From: Plantibacter sp. PA-3-X8
GTDB taxonomy: Bacteria > Actinomycetota > Actinomycetes > Actinomycetales > Microbacteriaceae
Direction: 5' to 3'
Length of the DNA stretch: 64,000 bases
Assembly: GCF_003856975.1 (NCBI RefSeq)
Contig: NZ_CP033107.1
Coordinates: 3,472,001 to 3,536,000, forward strand
The position numbers were made by a program, and so were the translations under genes. Shown piece after piece: positions 35,231-45,807 of the stretch. The notes beneath the pieces are model-generated. The model worked only from the letters and a program-made list of their open reading frames with translations, searched no databases and was not told the origin of the DNA. Numbering within the stretch: position 1 is the stretch's first letter; each line of letters starts with the position of its first letter.

Positions 35231-35665
35231 TCAGATCTCGCGTCGGGTCACGGCGGCGACCGCGGGCGTGAACAGGAGCCCGAGGACGGCCAGCGACGGC
35301 AGCAGCAGGAACCACCCGATCGCGGGTTGCGCGAAGACCCCCTGGAACGCGCCGACGGCGACGGCGATCTGCACGAGCTGCCAGGTGACCGCTCCCCCGC
35401 GGATCCAGCTCCGTCCGCGGATCGCGCCGAGGGCGAGCGCCGTGACGAACGCCGTGGCGATGAGCAGGATCACGAAGATCGCCAGTGCGCTCGTGAACGA
35501 GGCCGGCGTCGCCGCGACCAGCTCGAAGAGGAACCAGGCCGAGAGCCCGATCATGAGCAACGCCTCGGCGACGAGCAGGACGATGAAGGCCAGCACCGCG
35601 GGCTCACGACGCCTCCCCGGGTTCGGAGCGGAGGCGGCGTTTCGATCGGTACTCACAGGGTTCAC
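35231..35665 (-). CDS. Four-segment membrane protein of unknown function
   Basis: A 144-residue hydrophobic protein with four predicted membrane segments at about 24-46, 55-78, 92-110 and 114-136. A basic N-terminus (PGRRREPAV) and RREI at the C-terminus suggest both ends are cytosolic. No catalytic motif is seen and I do not recognise the family. GTG 35665 is used as start; GTG 35656 is possible. It is convergent with bcp and lies divergent from the whiB promoter region. Confidence 0.68.
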   Translation of the reverse strand: MNPVSTDRNAASAPNPGRRREPAVLAFIVLLVAEALLMIGLSAWFLFELVAATPASFTSALAIFVILLIATAFVTALALGAIRGRSWIRGGAVTWQLVQIAVAVGAFQGVFAQPAIGWFLLLPSLAVLGLLFTPAVAAVTRREI

Positions 35666-35672
35666 CCAAACT

Positions 35673-35701
35673 TGACTATTGATTTGCTCTTACCGATATG
35701 A
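35673..35701 (+). promoter_or_regulatory. Strong promoter upstream of whiB
   Basis: TTGACT at 35673-35678 matches the -35 consensus in five of six bases; GATATG follows after 17 bases (TATGAA after 19). The surroundings are unusually AT-rich for this window. The transcript would carry a leader of about 140 bases before whiB. Confidence 0.55.
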
Positions 35702-35849
35702 AACCATGTTTGAGGCCGACATGAGGTCCACGAGGGTGTGGACAGATCCCGATTCCCGGACGATCATCCCCCTCGCATTTCGGCTTTCGCTTCCCGAGAC
35801 CCCTCACTCGGTTGAAGAAATCTCACCATGCAATAAAAGGAGCTCCCCT

Positions 35850-36098
35850 ATGGATTGGCGCGATAAAGCTGCCTGCCTGACCGTCGACCCGGAATTGTTC
35901 TTCCCGGTCGGGAACACCGGTCCGGCGGTCGATCAGATCGACAAGGCGAAGGCCGTGTGCGCCACCTGCAGTGTCACGGAGCTCTGCCTCCAGTACGCGC
36001 TCGAGACCGGCCAGGACTCCGGCGTGTGGGGCGGCCTCAGCGAAGACGAGCGTCGCGCCCTCAAGCGTCGCGCTGCTCGCGCTCGCCGCGCCTCCTAA
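35850..36098 (+). CDS. WhiB-family iron-sulfur transcription factor
   Basis: An 82-residue WhiB-like protein. Cys9, Cys37, Cys40 and Cys46 would hold the [4Fe-4S] cluster; GVWGG at 58-62 is the conserved turn; a basic tail (RRALKRRAARARRAS) contacts DNA or sigma A. Size and sequence resemble the WhiB1/WhiB2 class, but the paralogue cannot be fixed without alignment. AAGGAG precedes ATG 35850. The long AT-rich leader suggests regulated expression. Confidence 0.94.
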   Translation: MDWRDKAACLTVDPELFFPVGNTGPAVDQIDKAKAVCATCSVTELCLQYALETGQDSGVWGGLSEDERRALKRRAARARRAS

Positions 36099-36105
36099 TC
36101 GCAGA

Positions 36106-36142
36106 CGAGAACCCCGGGTGCCGAACGGCCCCGGGGTTCTCG
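36106..36142. terminator. Hairpin between whiB and the kinase gene
   Basis: Two 13-base arms around an 11-base loop, between the convergent whiB and pdtaS-like genes. Confidence 0.75.
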
Positions 36143-36175
36143 CATGTCTGCGGCCGTTCGTGACGGACCAGGACC

Positions 36176-37675
36176 TCAGCTCTTGGCGACCCAGCGCATC
36201 GGGATCGCGATCGTGACCTCGGTTCCGCTCCCCATGAGCGTGTGCCAGTCGATGGTCCCGCCCAGTTCACCCTGGATGAGCGTCCGCACGATCTGGGTGC
36301 CGAGACCGGACCCGACCTTCCCCTCCGGGAGCCCCACGCCGTTGTCGCGGACCTGCACGCTCAGCAGCTCGTCCGTGCGATCGGCCGTGATCTCCACGTC
36401 GCCGTCGCGCCCGTTGAGTCCGTGCTCCACCGCATTGGTCACGAGTTCGGTGAGCGCGAGGGCGAGTGGCGTCGCGTACTCGCTCGGGAGCACGCCGAAC
36501 GAGCCGGAGGACTTCGGGCGGACCGTCGTGTTGTGCGAGCTCGCCACTTCGGCGATGAGCAGGAGCACGCGCTCGAAGACCTCGTCGAAGTCGACGTTCT
36601 GATTGAGCCCCTCGGACAGCGTGTCGTGCACGACCGCGATGGCGGCCACGCGCCGCATGGCCTGCGTGAGGGCGTCGTGGGCGTCCTCCGAGTGCGTCCG
36701 CCTGGCCTGGATCCGCAGGAGCGATGCGACGGTCTGGAGGTTGTTCTTCACCCGGTGGTGGATCTCGCGGATCGTCGCGTCCTTGGTGATGAGTTCCTGC
36801 TCCTGGTGACGCAGTTCGCTGACGTCGCGGCAGAGCACGATCGCGCCGACCCGCTCGCCGCGGCTCCGCAACGGGATCGCCCGGAGGGAGACCGTCACGC
36901 CCTTGTCCTCGATGTCGGTCCGCCACGGCGCCCGACCGGTGACGACGAGTGGCAGGGACTCGTCGACGGTGACGGTCCCCGTCCCGGAGAGCAGATGGGT
37001 CGTGACGTCCGCGAGCGACTCGCCCTCGAGTTCCTCGGCGAATCCGATCCGGTTGAAGGCCGAGAGCGCGTTGGGGCTCGCGAAGGTGACGGTGCCGTCG
37101 ACATCGAGACGGATCAGGCCGTCGCTCGCGCGCGGCGCGCCCCGGCGCGGTCCGGTCGGCGCTCCGAGATCCGGGAAGTCGCCGACCGCGATCATCTCGA
37201 ACAGGTCGCTCGCGCAGTCGTTGAACGTGAGTTCCTGGCGGCTGGGCGTCCGAGCCTCACCGAGATTGGTGTGGCGGGTGATGACCGCGATCGGTCCGTC
37301 GGCATTGGTCGTCTCGGTCGGAGATATCCGCCGGGCGACGGGTACGGCACGAACCCTGGTCGGGGTCTCCTCGTACCAGTCCGGTGCGGACGACTCGATG
37401 ATCCGTCCACTCTCGAAACAGTCGGTGACCTGCTTGCGCCATTCCTGCTTGATGGATTGCCCGACGAAGTCGCGATAGAAGAGTGTCGCGGCACTCGACG
37501 GACGCGAATGCGCGACCGCTATGAAACTGCCGGAATCGGTCGGTACCCAGATGACGATATCGGCGAACGCCAGATCCGCGAGGAGTTGGCTGTCCGCGAG
37601 CAGCATGTGCAGCCACTCCACGTCGGCCGCACTGGAGCGGCCCTGGGCGAGAACGAGATCACTGAGCGTCGACAC
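36176..37675 (-). CDS. pdtaS: PdtaS-like soluble histidine kinase (GAF-PAS-HisKA_2)
   Basis: A 499-residue cytosolic sensor kinase. A GAF-like domain (about 5-165) and a PAS domain (185-290) precede IREIHHRVKNNLQTVASLLRIQARR at 302-326, the HisKA_2 box with His306/307. The ATPase has ELVTNAVEHG (N box) and VRDNGVGLPEGKVGSGLGTQIV. In mycobacteria PdtaS signals to PdtaR, an ANTAR RNA-binding regulator; no PdtaR gene is in the window. GTG 37675 follows TAGACT by six bases. Confidence 0.92.
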   Translation of the reverse strand: MSTLSDLVLAQGRSSAADVEWLHMLLADSQLLADLAFADIVIWVPTDSGSFIAVAHSRPSSAATLFYRDFVGQSIKQEWRKQVTDCFESGRIIESSAPDWYEETPTRVRAVPVARRISPTETTNADGPIAVITRHTNLGEARTPSRQELTFNDCASDLFEMIAVGDFPDLGAPTGPRRGAPRASDGLIRLDVDGTVTFASPNALSAFNRIGFAEELEGESLADVTTHLLSGTGTVTVDESLPLVVTGRAPWRTDIEDKGVTVSLRAIPLRSRGERVGAIVLCRDVSELRHQEQELITKDATIREIHHRVKNNLQTVASLLRIQARRTHSEDAHDALTQAMRRVAAIAVVHDTLSEGLNQNVDFDEVFERVLLLIAEVASSHNTTVRPKSSGSFGVLPSEYATPLALALTELVTNAVEHGLNGRDGDVEITADRTDELLSVQVRDNGVGLPEGKVGSGLGTQIVRTLIQGELGGTIDWHTLMGSGTEVTIAIPMRWVAKS

Positions 37676-37681
37676 GATTCC

Positions 37682-37687
37682 AGTCTA
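37682..37687 (-). promoter_or_regulatory. -10 box TAGACT, leaderless GTG start of the PdtaS-like kinase
   Basis: TAGACT-N6-GTG 37675 on the minus strand, no ribosome-binding site. Confidence 0.5.
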
Positions 37688-37755
37688 GGCTCGGCCGGCC
37701 GACACCGAGTGCGCCGAGCCTGCCCTGACGACCACTGGTCAGGCAGGCGTGGAAC

Positions 37756-37802
37756 GGCGACGGCGCTCAGCGGCGCGTGGGGGGCCGCTGAGCGCCGTCG
37801 CC
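37756..37802 (-). terminator. Terminator hairpin after lsr2
   Basis: Two 19-base arms pair perfectly around a 9-base G-rich loop, 10 bases downstream of the lsr2 stop. Confidence 0.8.
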
Positions 37803-37812
37803 GGACGTGATG

Positions 37813-38148
37813 TCAGTTGGCTGCGCGGTAGGCGTCCTGGACCGCCTGAGGGATGCGTCCGCGCGACGACACGGCGTGCCCGTTCTTCGCGGCCCACTCG
37901 CGGATCGCGGCGAGGTTCTCGGCGCTGTTACGGGTGCTGGTGCTCGAGGTGCGGCGCCCACGCTTGACCGGGCGTCCGGCTCCGATATAAGGCTTCAGCG
38001 ACTCGCGGAGGTTCTTCGCATTGTCTGCCCCGAGATCGATCTCGTATTCGGTTCCGTCGATCGCGAACCGGACGGTCTCTCCTGCACCGGAAGCGAGTTC
38101 GCTGCCGTCGAGATCGTCGATGTATGTGGTGATGACTTTCTGAGCCAT
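37813..38148 (-). CDS. lsr2: Lsr2 nucleoid-associated protein
   Basis: A 111-residue H-NS-like protein that binds and bridges AT-rich DNA and silences acquired genes. The N-terminal dimer domain begins [16 protein letters not shown]; the C-terminal domain (about 75-111) has [26 protein letters not shown] with the AT-hook-like RGR at 96-98. AGGAGG lies at an ideal distance before ATG 38148. The 200 bases upstream are the most AT-rich tract of this part of the window, consistent with autorepression. Confidence 0.96.
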   Translation of the reverse strand: MAQKVITTYIDDLDGSELASGAGETVRFAIDGTEYEIDLGADNAKNLRESLKPYIGAGRPVKRGRRTSSTSTRNSAENLAAIREWAAKNGHAVSSRGRIPQAVQDAYRAAN

Positions 38149-38357
38149 GGGGGGTCCTCCTGAAGATATCCGTGGTGGGTCCGACGGTTATCCGATCATA
38201 TCGAACACCATCAAGCGAATTTGAATACCGACACGATACCGAAGTAATTCATCACCCAACGGATAGCGATGCTTCGGAGAAGAATGCAGATGCATATATC
38301 GGCGAGCCAATGCATATTCGGTTGATCACCCAATTGTATTGAGTGAATCTGTCGAGA
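38149..38357. promoter_or_regulatory. AT-rich region upstream of lsr2
   Basis: About 200 bases with far lower GC than the surroundings. ATGCATAT occurs twice, near 38290 and 38310, within an ATGCATATATCGG context. Contains the lsr2 promoter on the minus strand (TTGATG, 16 bases, GATAAC is one candidate). No gene is seen in it. Confidence 0.5.
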
Positions 38358-39623
38358 CTATTCCGCTCGGCGTGACCGACTCCGCGCACGACGCCCGCGT
38401 GCTCCACCCGCCGAGCGCCGCGAGCGGTCGCGCACCGGCGCCGGCTCCTGGTCGAGGAGGGTGGACACGAACCGCCGCAACGCGACGGGCAGCGCCCCGC
38501 GCGGGGCCTGGTCGCGGAAGCTCCTCCCCGCGATCACCGCGGCGTCCACCACCCGCTGGTCCTCCGGCAGGAGCGCGGCCGCCTCGATCCCGCCGAAGCG
38601 GGAGAGCGTGGACGCCAATTGACCGGCCGGGCCGGTACCGAGCGCGACGCCACGCAGCCGGTTCACCACCACCGAGATGCGCGACGGGTCGACGAGTTCG
38701 ACGAGTTCCGCGTGGCCGCGGAGCAGCCTCGTGACCCCGACCGGGTCTGCCGCACCGACCTCGACCACCCGGTCTGCGGACCCGAGGACGGCGAACGCCG
38801 CGCCGTTCCGTCTGGGCGCGAACAGGTCGCTCGAGATCTCCTCGTCCGCCTCCAGGCAGAACGCCGTGTCGATCACGATGTCGTCCATCCACGCCCGGCA
38901 CCGTTCGATGGTCGTCGCGACGCGTTCCGTCGACAGTTCCGTCCAGCGTGCCGCGCGCGAGATGCCGGTCAGGACCCGGAACGCGCCGGACGGCGACGGA
39001 TGGACGACCGCGATCCGCTCGAGCTGCTCGATGTCGAGCGCCCCACTTCCGGCCAGTCGGCAGGCCGCGGCGAACCCGGGTGCCTCGTCGAGGAGGCCGA
39101 GCATGGCCGCGACGGATGACCCGTAGGTGTCCGCATCGATGAGGACGACCCGGCGGCCGCGCGCAGCGAGCTCACTGGCGATGCCTGCGGCGACGGTGGT
39201 CGTGCCGGGCGACCCGGCCGCACCCCACACGGCGATGACCCGCCCTGCGGCCTGGGCGACCGGACGAGGGCTGTCGCCGCCGAGGTCGAGCGGCGCGATG
39301 CTCCGATCGAGCTCCTCGGGATCGACCGGCAGGAGGACGATGTCGACGAGACCGAGCCCAGCCGCATGGCGCCGTTCGGACTCGCCGGACGCGAGCGCCA
39401 CGACCCTCGTGCCCACGCGGTCCGCGAGGTCGATGAGTTCGGCGCGCAGGCGGTCGGCCCCGGGTGACACGAGCAGCACGTCGACGGGCGTGCCGGCGCC
39501 GACGCGCTCCTCGAGTTCGGCGCCGTCGTGACAGCGCCAGGCGACGCGGTGTCCGAGGTCGAGCATCGTCGCGAGGATCTCACCCTCGACCCGTGGATCG
39601 AGGGCGAGTCCGACGCGCAGCAT
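38358..39623 (-). CDS. CpaE/MinD-like P-loop ATPase
   Basis: A 421-residue protein. Residues 1-120 form a receiver-like domain; VIAVWGAAGSPGTTTVAAGIASELAARGRRVVLIDADTYG near 135-172 is a deviant Walker A and A' motif of the MinD/ParA class, and DDIVIDTAF near 250 is Walker B. CpaE-type ATPases place Flp/Tad pilus or secretion machinery at poles, but no other tad gene is here. The tail is very basic (RDRSRRSAGGARGRRARSRSRR). ATGA overlap couples it to the SAF-domain gene. Confidence 0.85.
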   Translation of the reverse strand: MLRVGLALDPRVEGEILATMLDLGHRVAWRCHDGAELEERVGAGTPVDVLLVSPGADRLRAELIDLADRVGTRVVALASGESERRHAAGLGLVDIVLLPVDPEELDRSIAPLDLGGDSPRPVAQAAGRVIAVWGAAGSPGTTTVAAGIASELAARGRRVVLIDADTYGSSVAAMLGLLDEAPGFAAACRLAGSGALDIEQLERIAVVHPSPSGAFRVLTGISRAARWTELSTERVATTIERCRAWMDDIVIDTAFCLEADEEISSDLFAPRRNGAAFAVLGSADRVVEVGAADPVGVTRLLRGHAELVELVDPSRISVVVNRLRGVALGTGPAGQLASTLSRFGGIEAAALLPEDQRVVDAAVIAGRSFRDQAPRGALPVALRRFVSTLLDQEPAPVRDRSRRSAGGARGRRARSRSRRAE

Positions 39624-40279
39624 CAGCGTTCGCCGGGCTCGGTGGGGACCACGGACAGCAGGTGCGCCGCCGCCGTCGCCGAGAGCACCGTCGCGACGGC
39701 GGAGCGCGGGACCGCGAGCTCGAGGGCGACCGAACCACGGCCCGACAGGAGCCCTTCGTCCTCGCCGACCCGGACGACGGTCGCGGCCGAGACCAGCACC
39801 TCCGGGACACCGTACCCGTCGCCGTCCGGCGCGGCCGCCCAGAGGTCGACGACGGTCCCCGGCACGATGTCGGCGCCGAACCGTCCGGCCGGTTCGACGA
39901 CGAGCGTGGTCACGCCGACGGCGCTCGCCTCGCCGAGCGCGTCGAGCGGCACGAGCTCCCCCGCTGCGATCGTCCGCGTGACGACGATCCCCGGCGGCGG
40001 TGCCGCTCCAGCTCCGAGGTACCCGCCCTCGACCGATCCCAGACGTGCGTCGATCACCTGGAGTGAGGAGCGGTCGAGCCGCGTTCCGGGCGTCAGCGTC
40101 TCGGACGCCGCATACACCGGGGTCGTCCGGCTCGAGGTCGTGACGAGCCACCACACTCCCAGGATCGACGCGACCACCAGCATGAGGCCCACCAGGAAGC
40201 GTGGGTCCACCCAGATGCGCGACCGGGACACCTGCCGTCCGCCGACACCATGACGCAGTCCGGCGAGACGGTCGGTCAT
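39623..40279 (-). CDS. SAF-domain membrane protein (CpaB/RcpC-like)
   Basis: About 218 residues with one membrane anchor (FLVGLMLVVASILGVWWLV, about 27-45) and a SAF domain outside (ETLTPGTRLDRSSLQVIDARLGSV, then TIAAGELVPLDAL). RcpC/CpaB proteins with this layout serve Flp pilus assembly. The start is uncertain: ATG 40279 has GGGGA upstream; GTG 40345 has AAGGAGG at good spacing and would add 22 basic residues. The stop overlaps the ATPase start. The pair looks like an orphan Tad remnant or a distinct two-gene system. Confidence 0.8.
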   Translation of the reverse strand: MTDRLAGLRHGVGGRQVSRSRIWVDPRFLVGLMLVVASILGVWWLVTTSSRTTPVYAASETLTPGTRLDRSSLQVIDARLGSVEGGYLGAGAAPPPGIVVTRTIAAGELVPLDALGEASAVGVTTLVVEPAGRFGADIVPGTVVDLWAAAPDGDGYGVPEVLVSAATVVRVGEDEGLLSGRGSVALELAVPRSAVATVLSATAAAHLLSVVPTEPGER

Positions 40280-40456
40280 CCGTTCCCCGCCGTCGATTCG
40301 CGCTCCTCCCGACTCCGATCCGTGTCCCCGCTCGATTCCCCGCACCGTCTCCTCCTTCATGGGCACCCCGTGCGCCGCCTCCGGTCCCATGCTGCCCGGG
40401 CTCCGGACATCGCGCCGAAGTTATCCACAGCCCGGCGGACGCCGCCCGCGCGAGAG

Positions 40457-40462
40457 GATAAT
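40457..40462 (+). promoter_or_regulatory. -10 box GATAAT, leaderless start of the HTH gene
   Basis: GATAAT-N6-ATG 40469; a GAGGA lies in the spacer, too close to act as a normal ribosome-binding site. Confidence 0.45.
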
Positions 40463-40468
40463 CGAGGA

Positions 40469-40765
40469 ATGGAATCGCAGCGCGATGCGGCCCCGCTCGG
40501 TCGCTTCCTCACCGTCGCCGATACGGCCGAGGTCTTGAACGTCTCGGCCCAGCACGTGGCCGAGCTCATCTCGAGCGGTGAGCTGCCCGCCATCCGGATC
40601 GGGCGCAGCGGACCGTGGCGCATCGAGTTCCCGGCACTCGAAGCCTTCATCAGCGGTCAGTACGAGGAGGCACGTCGTGCAGGCCTCTGGCACCAGGCCC
40701 AGCTCACCGAACTCGCCGAGTTCACCGGCGCCCCGATGCTCCGGCCCGTGCCGCCCCTCGGCTGA
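40469..40765 (+). CDS. Excisionase/BldC-type helix-turn-helix protein
   Basis: A 98-residue protein with a MerR-like winged helix: FLTVADTAEVLNVSAQHVAELISSGELPAIRIG, then WRIEFPALEAFI. The fold is that of phage excisionases and of the developmental regulator BldC, but there are no phage genes nearby. It is divergent from the SAF/CpaE pair, so it could regulate it; this is an inference from position. Confidence 0.88.
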   Translation: MESQRDAAPLGRFLTVADTAEVLNVSAQHVAELISSGELPAIRIGRSGPWRIEFPALEAFISGQYEEARRAGLWHQAQLTELAEFTGAPMLRPVPPLG

Positions 40766-40798
40766 GCCCCGGTTCCGGCAAGCGTCCGACGCGCCGCC

Positions 40799-41389
40799 TC
40801 AGGCGGCACGCTCGACGACGACGACCTCAGCGAGCACGATGACGCGGATCTGCTCGATGCTCCGGCTGCGGCGCGGCGACCCTGGCTCGTGGACGGCCAG
40901 ATCCAGATGGTCGCGGCCCACCCGGTCGACCGTGCCCGTCCAGCTCCCCGTCCGGGTCCGCACGATCACTGCTGCACGGCGTCGGCACAGATCACGGAGC
41001 AGGAACGAGACGGTGAGGCGGTCGAGCAGTCGCGGTTCGCGGACCGCGACGTCGTCGAGACTCCAATCGATCTGGGTCTGCGTCATGGCGACCGCCGCGA
41101 TGGCATCGAGCGGGACGACGACCTCCCGGCCGCCCGGGGTACCGGATTCGGCCTGGATCCAGTCCTTCCCGATGCTCCGGACCCGCAGCCGCCAGGTCGT
41201 CCCGTCGACGAGTTCGACGACGAGCGGTCCTGGTGCGTCGGCGTCGCCGCAGAGGGCGACCAGCCGCTCGCGGAGCGTGAGACGCCCGCGCCGAAGCCGC
41301 TCGGCCTCGATGCGGACGGCGTCGTCGTCGACGGCGAGCTCGTCGTCGAGCTGACCGGCGAGATCGTCGAACAGGCTGTCCCAACGCAT
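40799..41389 (-). CDS. Conserved protein of unknown function
   Basis: A 196-residue soluble protein that I do not recognise. An acidic N-terminus (MRWDSLFDDLAGQLDDELAVDDD) precedes a beta-rich region (VVELVDGTTWRLRVRSIGKDWIQAE) and another (VIVRTRTGSWTGTVDRVGRDHLDLAVHE) that look like two small Sm/SH3-like barrels. No catalytic motif is visible. ATG 41389 follows TACCGT by six bases. It is convergent with the HTH gene. Acidic N-terminus plus repeated barrel may mean a binding protein. Confidence 0.75.
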   Translation of the reverse strand: MRWDSLFDDLAGQLDDELAVDDDAVRIEAERLRRGRLTLRERLVALCGDADAPGPLVVELVDGTTWRLRVRSIGKDWIQAESGTPGGREVVVPLDAIAAVAMTQTQIDWSLDDVAVREPRLLDRLTVSFLLRDLCRRRAAVIVRTRTGSWTGTVDRVGRDHLDLAVHEPGSPRRSRSIEQIRVIVLAEVVVVERAA

Positions 41390-41395
41390 ACGCCG

Positions 41396-41401
41396 ACGGT
41401 A
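41396..41401 (-). promoter_or_regulatory. -10 box TACCGT, leaderless start of the 196-residue protein
   Basis: TACCGT-N6-ATG 41389 on the minus strand. Confidence 0.5.
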
Positions 41402-41536
41402 GTGCGCAGAGGGCGGCGACGTCCTGCGTTCTCCACAGACCCCTGGTCCTGGACACCAGGGAACTGACATGATGAGTGTGACATGTCAGATTCTGGTCGC
41501 CCGACTCGTGGCGGCCGCTCACCCCTCGGAGGCCCC

Positions 41537-42037
41537 ATGAGCACCGTTGCCCGGCACGACGACGACGAGCCCGAAGCACGCACGGCTCGCCTCCGGCCGG
41601 CGCCTCCGCTCCCCGAGCGACGCACGCCGGAGGTGCGGGCGGCAGCGCGCACCGGTGCGGACGACTACTTCGCGCCCCAACCGGCGCCCCGAGCCGAACT
41701 CCCTGATCCGCGACCGCTGCTCGAGAACCTCACACGGAGCGTGATCGAGGTGATCGCGGGAGCCCGGGACCTCACGCAGCTCGCGCGGTGGATCACCGCC
41801 GACGTGCACACCGTCCTGCTGAAGCGCGTGATCCTCGCCGAACGGGCACGACGCGTCCGCGGCGTCCCGGGCACCGTGCCGGCCGTCTCCATCGGCACCG
41901 TGACCGTCTCCGAGCCACGCGACGGCGTCGTCGAGTCCGTGGTCATCGTCCACGGACGAGCACGGTCCCGAGCCGTGGCCATCCGGCTGGAGGGCTTGGA
42001 CGGCCGCTGGCGGGCGACCTCGGTGAGCGTGCTCTGA
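41537..42037 (+). CDS. Rv3235-family protein
   Basis: A 166-residue protein with a disordered N-terminus (EARTARLRPAPPLPERRTPEVR) and a conserved C-terminal half: ENLTRSVIEVIAGARDLTQLARWITADVHTVLLKR, then VVESVVIVHGRARSRAVAIRLEGLDGRWRATSVSVL. The same family is encoded near secA in Mycobacterium (Rv3235). The SnoaL-like curved sheet of the end suggests a small binding domain. ATG 41537 is preferred because GGAGG lies seven bases before it; an upstream in-frame start at 41483 would add 18 residues. Confidence 0.85.
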   Translation: MSTVARHDDDEPEARTARLRPAPPLPERRTPEVRAAARTGADDYFAPQPAPRAELPDPRPLLENLTRSVIEVIAGARDLTQLARWITADVHTVLLKRVILAERARRVRGVPGTVPAVSIGTVTVSEPRDGVVESVVIVHGRARSRAVAIRLEGLDGRWRATSVSVL

Positions 42038-42069
42038 CCGCCGCTGCACATCCGCCCGCAACCGACAGA

Positions 42070-42114
42070 CGGGAGCCCTCCGGACCGATGTCACCATGGT
42101 CCGGAGGGCTCCCG
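42070..42114. terminator. Bidirectional terminator between Rv3235-like gene and secA
   Basis: Perfect 17-base arms around an 11-base loop in the 94-base gap between two convergent genes. Confidence 0.85.
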
Positions 42115-42131
42115 TTCGTGCCGGCGTGGGC

Positions 42132-44960
<2,829 letters not shown>

Positions 44961-45143
44961 GAATTGCTCTCCATTACGTGTTCCTGATCTCCGTCCTGGT
45001 CGACTGACCGGGACGGACGGGGTGCACCAGAACGGGGCAGTCCTCTGAACATGTTAGCGGGGAGTCCCTTGAGTGGACGCTGTGTATCGAGGGGCGGACG
45101 GATGTCGACGGAGCGCCGCCGCAGCGCGGGCCGGACGGGTCAC

Positions 45144-45170
45144 TAGGCTGGCGACACCTACGGCGTAGGT
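45144..45170 (+). promoter_or_regulatory. -10 box and operator of the padR gene
   Basis: TAGGCT (45144-45149) is followed after six bases by ACCTACGGCGTAGGT (45156-45170), a perfect inverted repeat with a 3-base centre sitting on the expected transcription start. GGAGG and ATG 45187 follow. A repressor bound there would block transcription, so autoregulation by the PadR protein is likely. Confidence 0.6.
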
Positions 45171-45186
45171 ATTTCATGGAGGTTCG

Positions 45187-45807
45187 ATGTCGGTCAAGCA
45201 CGGTCTGCTCGCGATCCTCGCGCTCGGCGACGACTACGGGTACCGTCTGCGCGGTGAGTTCGACCGGCGGACGACACCCGACACACCGCTCAACGTCGGC
45301 CAGGCCTATGCGACCCTCGATCGTCTCGAGCGGGACAGGCTCGTCGAGCGGGCCGCCGTGGATGCGCAGGGGCATGTCTTCTACCGCATCACCGCCGACG
45401 GGCGCGACGTCCTCGAACGCTGGTGGGCGACACCCGTCGCGGCCAGCGCTTCGCGAGACGAACTCCCGAACAAGGTCGCCCTCGCGGCGTCACTCGACGG
45501 CGTCGACGTGTTCGGGGTCATCGCCGTCCAACGCGCGTGGGCGCTCGATCTCGTGCAGCAGCTCGACGAGGATCTGTCGACGCTCCCCCCGACGCCGCAG
45601 GGTGACATCGCGTGGATCGGGCTCGAAGCCAGACGGCGACGCTCCCTGGCCGAGCTCGACTGGCTCGAGGTGACCTCGGCACGCCTGCGGGTACACGACG
45701 CCGTCTTCGACGTCGCCACCGACATGCCACGACGCGGCCGCCCGGCGAACCGGGCGACCGCGTCGGTCGGGGTGCAGGACGCTAGTTCGAGCCGTCCTCG
45801 AGGCTGA
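45187..45807 (+). CDS. PadR-family transcriptional regulator
   Basis: A 206-residue repressor. The winged helix (1-80) starts SVKHGLLAILALGDDYGYRLRGEFD and includes VGQAYATLDRLERDRLVER and a wing GHVFYRITADGRDVL. The C-terminal half (about 95-170) is the helical Vir_act_alpha_C dimer domain (RRRRSLAELDWLEVTSARLRVH). No efflux or ABC gene adjoins it, so its target is unclear. The 3' end overlaps the hpf stop by 26 bases, tail to tail. Confidence 0.92.
   Translation: MSVKHGLLAILALGDDYGYRLRGEFDRRTTPDTPLNVGQAYATLDRLERDRLVERAAVDAQGHVFYRITADGRDVLERWWATPVAASASRDELPNKVALAASLDGVDVFGVIAVQRAWALDLVQQLDEDLSTLPPTPQGDIAWIGLEARRRRSLAELDWLEVTSARLRVHDAVFDVATDMPRRGRPANRATASVGVQDASSSRPRG

Noticed and set aside
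38149..38357. Horizontally acquired island at the AT-rich stretch
   Set aside because: Only about 200 bases are affected and they directly precede lsr2; a regulatory explanation is simpler.
40469..40765. Excisionase gene as sign of a prophage or integrative element
   Set aside because: The fold is shared with BldC-type regulators; no integrase, attachment site or phage gene is near and the composition is like the surroundings.
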